Translations under genes and position numbers: made by a program
Part shown: positions 6,608 through 10,089 of the stretch, piece after piece
How positions within the stretch are numbered: the stretch's first letter is position 1
Layout: each line of letters starts with the position of its first letter
Source of the DNA: Glomus cerebriforme
Lineage: Eukaryota; Glomeromycota; Glomeromycetes; Glomerales; Glomeraceae
Reading direction: 5' to 3'
Length of the DNA stretch: 10,089 bases
Assembly (NCBI GenBank): GCA_003550305.1
Contig: QKYT01001477.1
Span: 1-10,089, forward strand
The notes under the pieces: model-generated
Databases searched by the model: none
What the model was told of the DNA's origin: nothing
The model's input: only the letters and a program-made list of their open reading frames with translations

Positions 6608-7308
6608 TTCTTATTTTTCTTAAGAACTTCATCCATAGAATCAAAACTTTCTCTTCTAGAACTAATTTTCACTTGATTATAATCATAATTATCCTCAATA
6701 AGAGGAGGAGATAATTTATTATGTCCAGGTGCATAATTTGTATAATTACCATCCAAATTATTATTAGAATAATTTTGAGTATAATTATAATTAATTTTGG
6801 GAGGAGGATAATACGTTGGAGGAGGAACAAATGATGAAGTAGTAGACAATGCATTTGATTGAGGAGGATAAATATTGTCATTACCGTTATAACTATTAGT
6901 ATCATTAGCTTCAATTTGGTCTTCAGCATTTGATCTTTTCTTTGTCCTGTAACACATACAAATTCCGCATCCAATAATTAACAAAATAATTATTGATACT
7001 AATACACATGTGAGTATACATAGATTACCACAATAACGTTGGCCGCTCCCACCATAATAAAAAAATACCCATGATGATCCTGAACGATTTCCTGATGAAA
7101 CTGTTGACGATGTAGCTTTATTTTTACTTGTTCCAATTCCATCTTCACTAGTTTTCCCACCTATATTTCCTCCACCTTTATTTCCTCCTCTTCCACCACC
7201 CCCTTTACCAAGTACTAAGTCATTAGAAATGATTAAATAAAAGAAAATTGATATTATAAAATATCTTTTAAATTTTCTTACATATTTATTTAGAAAAATA
7301 ATTTCCAT
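6601..7308 (-). CDS. Single-pass membrane protein with PPxY tail, paralogous at its membrane module to the SPRY protein
   Basis: The 235-residue product is not of a family I can name. It starts with a hydrophobic signal peptide (about 15-34: RYFIISIFFYLIISNDLVLG), then a Gly-rich and Ser/Thr-rich ectodomain (35-79). WVFFYYGGSGQRYCGNLC follows at 80-97, then one membrane segment (about 98-119) with Cys at its inner edge (CGICMCYRTKKRS), and a long Asn/Tyr/Pro-rich, probably disordered, cytosolic tail. The tail carries PPTY at 163-166, a PPxY motif of the kind bound by WW domains of Nedd4/Rsp5 ubiquitin ligases, and further Pro-rich spots (YPPPK, SPPLIED). It ends in a Lys-rich tail. The 18-residue pre-membrane motif matches the convergent SPRY gene at 10 positions without gaps. 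The ATG at 7308 has an A at -3. Role as a ligase-recruiting partner is inference; a cell-wall/plasma-membrane sensor is an alternative. Confidence 0.8.
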   Translation of the reverse strand: MEIIFLNKYVRKFKRYFIISIFFYLIISNDLVLGKGGGGRGGNKGGGNIGGKTSEDGIGTSKNKATSSTVSSGNRSGSSWVFFYYGGSGQRYCGNLCILTCVLVSIIILLIIGCGICMCYRTKKRSNAEDQIEANDTNSYNGNDNIYPPQSNALSTTSSFVPPPTYYPPPKINYNYTQNYSNNNLDGNYTNYAPGHNKLSPPLIEDNYDYNQVKISSRRESFDSMDEVLKKNKKK

Positions 7309-8783
7309 TATATCCCGTATATTCGTCTTATAATTTACAAATTATAAAATATTCCTTAAAACCTTGTCTAAAAAAATTTTTTTTTTAGAAGAAAAAAAAA
7401 AAAAAAGGAAAAAGAAAAAAGTTAATTATATTCGGACAATTATTATAGGGAAATAAATATGATAGACTTTGTAAAATTACTATAAATTGTTGTTCATTTT
7501 TCGTGTGAGACAAATATAAACATTAGATGAAAGAAATATGTCAGATATACTCACTCTAAAATCTTAAATTATATAGGAAATTAGAAAAAAAAAAAATAAT
7601 TATATATATATTTTTTCCTTTTCAATTAAAAAAAAAAAACTAGTTCAATTTATAGGTTATTAATGTAGTACGATTATCAACAATACAAGAACTACATTTC
7701 ATGGCAAATGGAGTCAACAATGATTTTGTGAGGAAACCGTACATAAAAAATTTGGTGATGCGAAATAAAATTCTAGAACATTTTGTAAGAATAATCTGAA
7801 GTCAATTTAAATATTGTGAAATCAAGCAAAGAAAATTCTTTTAAAATTAAATTTCTATTTTGTCAATCATCTACTCCTGTTTCGTTATGATAGAATTTTC
7901 TAAAATTGCGTACTAATTTAGTGTTACGTGACTGTATTATTCGGTCATTAAGGCCCAGTCCTCAAAAAATTATAAATTATTTTTTCGAATATTTAATTTT
8001 GACATTACCGATAAAATGGATAAAATGAATAACAGATAAATACAGTAATTAATAGTATTCGTATTACTAATTGTTTATTTATTGTTTATCAAGTGATACC
8101 TATCATTTTTTTTTTCATTGTAAATGGAGAAAATGGAACATGATCCGAATTAATTTTACGCGACTTAAGAGGAAATATTTGTAATTTACTGTAAATGGAT
8201 TTATAGTTTAAGAAATTATTATGTAATGTCATGGCGTTATTTTTCTTTCATCCATAGCAGATAATAAAGAAATTAGAAACAAGTCAAATTATCACGGGGC
8301 AGTGCATACAATACATTCTGAATGGCGATTACGAAATTTGTATATCAAAAATTTCCAATTAAAGCAAATAAATATTATATTATGTTATTATTTATCTTGG
8401 AATAAGAAAACTATTTTATCGCTTCGACAATCACGTGATGCTGATCATTCGCAATTTAAAAGTTATTGGCAAATTCCAATAGCATTTGTCTGTTGTGTAG
8501 ATATTTATATGAAAATAGATGTCCTTTGAGGTTTCATTTGTCGAAAGAAGTAATTTTATAAGTTCTATAATTTGATTCCAAATGTATTTCGAGTTAGGTA
8601 TAATTTCATATAATGAAGAGTGGAAATTAGGATTATATATGGTTACATTCTATTAATAAAAACCATGTAGGACGTTATAAAGATTTCGATCACTTAATTT
8701 TTTAGACTTAAAGAATATTATTTTTTGTGATGAAATACAATATTGTTTTTCATTTGATAATTCAGTAAAAAAAAAAAAAAATC
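7309..8783. other. Non-coding AT-rich region with homopurine and poly-A tracts
   Basis: No credible gene is seen. Just upstream of the minus-strand gene, an A7T10 run (7370-7386) is followed by a nearly pure A/G tract (7387-7421), which is a CT-rich tract on that gene's strand and may belong to its promoter. Further poly-A runs lie near 7585, 7629 and 8767. A 75-codon open frame at 8302-8529 begins with GTG and shows no domain, so it was not called. Confidence 0.45.
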
Positions 8784-8789
8784 TTTATT
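8784..8789 (-). promoter_or_regulatory. Possible polyadenylation signal of the Sel1 gene (AATAAA)
   Basis: TTTATT on the plus strand gives AATAAA on the minus strand, about 42 bases past the stop codon at 8831-8833. A T run follows on the gene's strand. Position is plausible; chance occurrence is likely in AT-rich DNA. Confidence 0.4.
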
Positions 8790-8830
8790 ATAATATTATA
8801 TACAATATGAATAATAAATAACATTAATTT

Positions 8831-10089
8831 TTAACTTTTTTGATGTCCAGTTTTATTTAAATAAAATGAATAAATAGCATTATCAATATCTTTCTCTATT
8901 TCTTCTTCATTTGCTTCATATAAAAGTGCAAGACATTTTTGTGCTTCGCTATTTCCATTTTCAGCAGCCCTTGAATAAAATTTAAATGCCTTCTTTTTAT
9001 CAATCTCAGTTCCAATACCTTTATCATAACAATATCCAAGTTTATATTGAGCTTCTATATATTCTAAATTGGCTGATTTTTTATAAAATTCAAATGATCT
9101 AATTTCATTTTTTTTAACACCTTTTCCTAAATTATAAAATTCTCCTAATTTATATAATGCAACTTTATTATCATTTTCTGCTGCTTTATGATACCAATAA
9201 TTAACTTTTTCTAAATCATTTATTATTTCTTTATCATCTTCATAATTTAATTTATTATTTAATTCTTTTCCTGCTGCTTTATTATATAATTCAAATCCTT
9301 TTTCAATATTAATTTCAGTTCCTATTCCATTTACATAGCAATATCCAAGTTGAAATTTCGCATCCAAAAATCCATTATCTGCTGATTTTTTATAGTAATT
9401 AAATGCTGTAATTTCATCTTTTTCAACTCCATGCCCCAATTCATAACTTTCGCCTACATTATATAGTGCTCCTATACATCCATTTTCTGCTGCTTTTTGA
9501 TACCAATCTAAAGCTTTTTTACTATCCTTTTCTGTACCTTCGCCTTTATCATATAAAATTCCAAGATTATTTTGAGCTATTTCATGTCCTTTTTCTGCTG
9601 CTTCTTTATATAATTCAAATGCCTTTATTTTATTAACTTCAGTTCCAATTCCATGATAATAACAATATCCAAGTTCAAATTTTGCATTTAAATATTCTTT
9701 TTTAGCTGATTTTTTATAATATTTAAAAGCTTTAATTTCATCCTTTTCAATGATTCCTCTTCCAAATCTATAACATTGTCCTAAATTATATTGTGCTATT
9801 TCATTTCCATTTTTTGCTGCTTCATTATACCAGTAAATGGCTTTTTCTAAATCTTTTTCTGTACCTTCACCCTTTTCATATAAGTTTCCAAGATTATTTT
9901 GTATCATAGTGTGTCCTCTTTTAGCAGCTAATGTATATAACTCAAACGCTTTTACTTTATTAACCTCAATTCCAATCCCCATATGATAACAATATCCAAG
10001 TTGAATTTGTGCATTTATATTTCCTTGTTCAGCTAATTGCTGATATATCTTAAAAGCTTTTATTTTATTAATCTCAGTCCCAATTCCTT
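8831..10089 (-). CDS. Sel1-repeat (TPR-like) protein, 3' part; 5' end outside the window
   Basis: The frame stays open to the right edge of the window, so the ATG at 9982 is an internal Met (in GYCYHMGIGIEV), not the start. About 418 residues are visible. They consist of roughly twelve Sel1 repeats of about 36 residues with the family pattern LGxxYxxGxGTEKDxxKAxxWYxxAAExGxxxAQ. Sel1 repeats form alpha-helical solenoids that scaffold other proteins. The repeats alternate in three types (GIGTE-, GEGTEKD-, GxGVEKDEI-), giving a superrepeat of about 109 residues. One repeat pair near 9230-9300 is degenerate and shortened. The protein ends NKTGHQKS. In glomeromycete fungi such arrays often stand alone or follow a protein kinase or BTB domain; whether one precedes this array cannot be seen. 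There is no signal peptide in the visible part and no introns. Confidence 0.9.
   Translation of the reverse strand, partial: GIGTEINKIKAFKIYQQLAEQGNINAQIQLGYCYHMGIGIEVNKVKAFELYTLAAKRGHTMIQNNLGNLYEKGEGTEKDLEKAIYWYNEAAKNGNEIAQYNLGQCYRFGRGIIEKDEIKAFKYYKKSAKKEYLNAKFELGYCYYHGIGTEVNKIKAFELYKEAAEKGHEIAQNNLGILYDKGEGTEKDSKKALDWYQKAAENGCIGALYNVGESYELGHGVEKDEITAFNYYKKSADNGFLDAKFQLGYCYVNGIGTEINIEKGFELYNKAAGKELNNKLNYEDDKEIINDLEKVNYWYHKAAENDNKVALYKLGEFYNLGKGVKKNEIRSFEFYKKSANLEYIEAQYKLGYCYDKGIGTEIDKKKAFKFYSRAAENGNSEAQKCLALLYEANEEEIEKDIDNAIYSFYLNKTGHQKS
9020..9979 (-). repeat. Tandem 3-Sel1 superrepeat, three full units
   Basis: Units lie at 9653-9979 (327 bp), 9329-9652 (324 bp) and 9020-9328 (309 bp), with a partial fourth from 9019 downward. 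A marker stretch AACAATATCC (plus strand) recurs at 9988, 9661, 9337 (one mismatch) and 9028. All lengths are multiples of three, so the frame is kept. The 309-bp unit has lost five residues and diverged most. Confidence 0.8.

Noticed and set aside
5174..6974. Open frames on the strands opposite to, or in other frames of, the two membrane-protein genes (5174-5398, 6006-6272, 6529-6714, 6669-6974)
   Set aside because: They overlap well-supported coding frames and encode low-complexity or hydrophobic runs without domains.
8302..8529. 75-codon open frame
   Set aside because: It begins with GTG, has no recognisable motif or biased composition, and lies alone in AT-rich non-coding sequence.
8831..10089. 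Bacterial contamination, because Sel1 repeats are common in bacteria
   Set aside because: Codon use and AT-richness match the neighbouring eukaryotic-type genes, and flanks lack bacterial gene packing.

Overview
The window looks like nuclear DNA of an AT-rich filamentous fungus, most likely an arbuscular mycorrhizal fungus of the Rhizophagus/Glomus type. That assignment is inferred from composition, from the Sel1-repeat protein, from a signal-peptide/membrane/SPRY protein of fungal Ear1/Ssh4 style, and from many short palindromic elements; no marker gene proves it. Coding density is low: three credible genes, one decayed gene, and a left half dominated by repeats.

Bases 1-4610 are a repeat-rich zone. 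A 3'-end fragment of a Tc1/mariner-pogo-like element occurs twice (1-209 and 2665-2963), and a different end of the same kind lies at 4021-4077. A 397-bp foldback element (912-1308) is made of 19-bp units in mirror orientation and is flanked by a perfect 8-bp duplication. A decayed gene with in-frame TGA codons lies at about 1993-2646 and stops just before the second fragment copy. A tRNA-like sequence with A box, B box and a Pol III-type terminator lies on the minus strand at 3247-3323. A GC-rich 177-bp element (4425-4601), built almost entirely of nested hairpins, has 20-bp inverted ends and a perfect 9-bp duplication.

Bases 4611-7310 hold the most interesting locus: two convergent genes, 240 bp apart at their stops. 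The plus-strand gene (5209-6360) encodes a signal peptide, a short ectodomain, one membrane segment and a cytosolic SPRY domain. The minus-strand gene (6601-7308) encodes a signal peptide, a Gly/Ser-rich ectodomain, one membrane segment and a disordered tail with a PPxY motif. Both carry the same ungapped motif WVFxxYxxxGxRxCxNLC directly before the membrane segment. In yeast Ear1/Ssh4 adaptors, one protein carries both the SPRY domain and the PPxY motif that binds the ubiquitin ligase Rsp5. Here the SPRY protein has no PPxY and its neighbour has one, so the pair may be a split two-chain ubiquitin-ligase adaptor. The motif match and architectures are seen directly; the joint function is inference.

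Bases 7309-8830 are non-coding low-complexity sequence. From 8831 to the right edge runs the 3' part of a minus-strand Sel1-repeat gene whose 5' end lies outside the window. Its repeats fall into a higher-order unit of three Sel1 repeats (about 327 bp).
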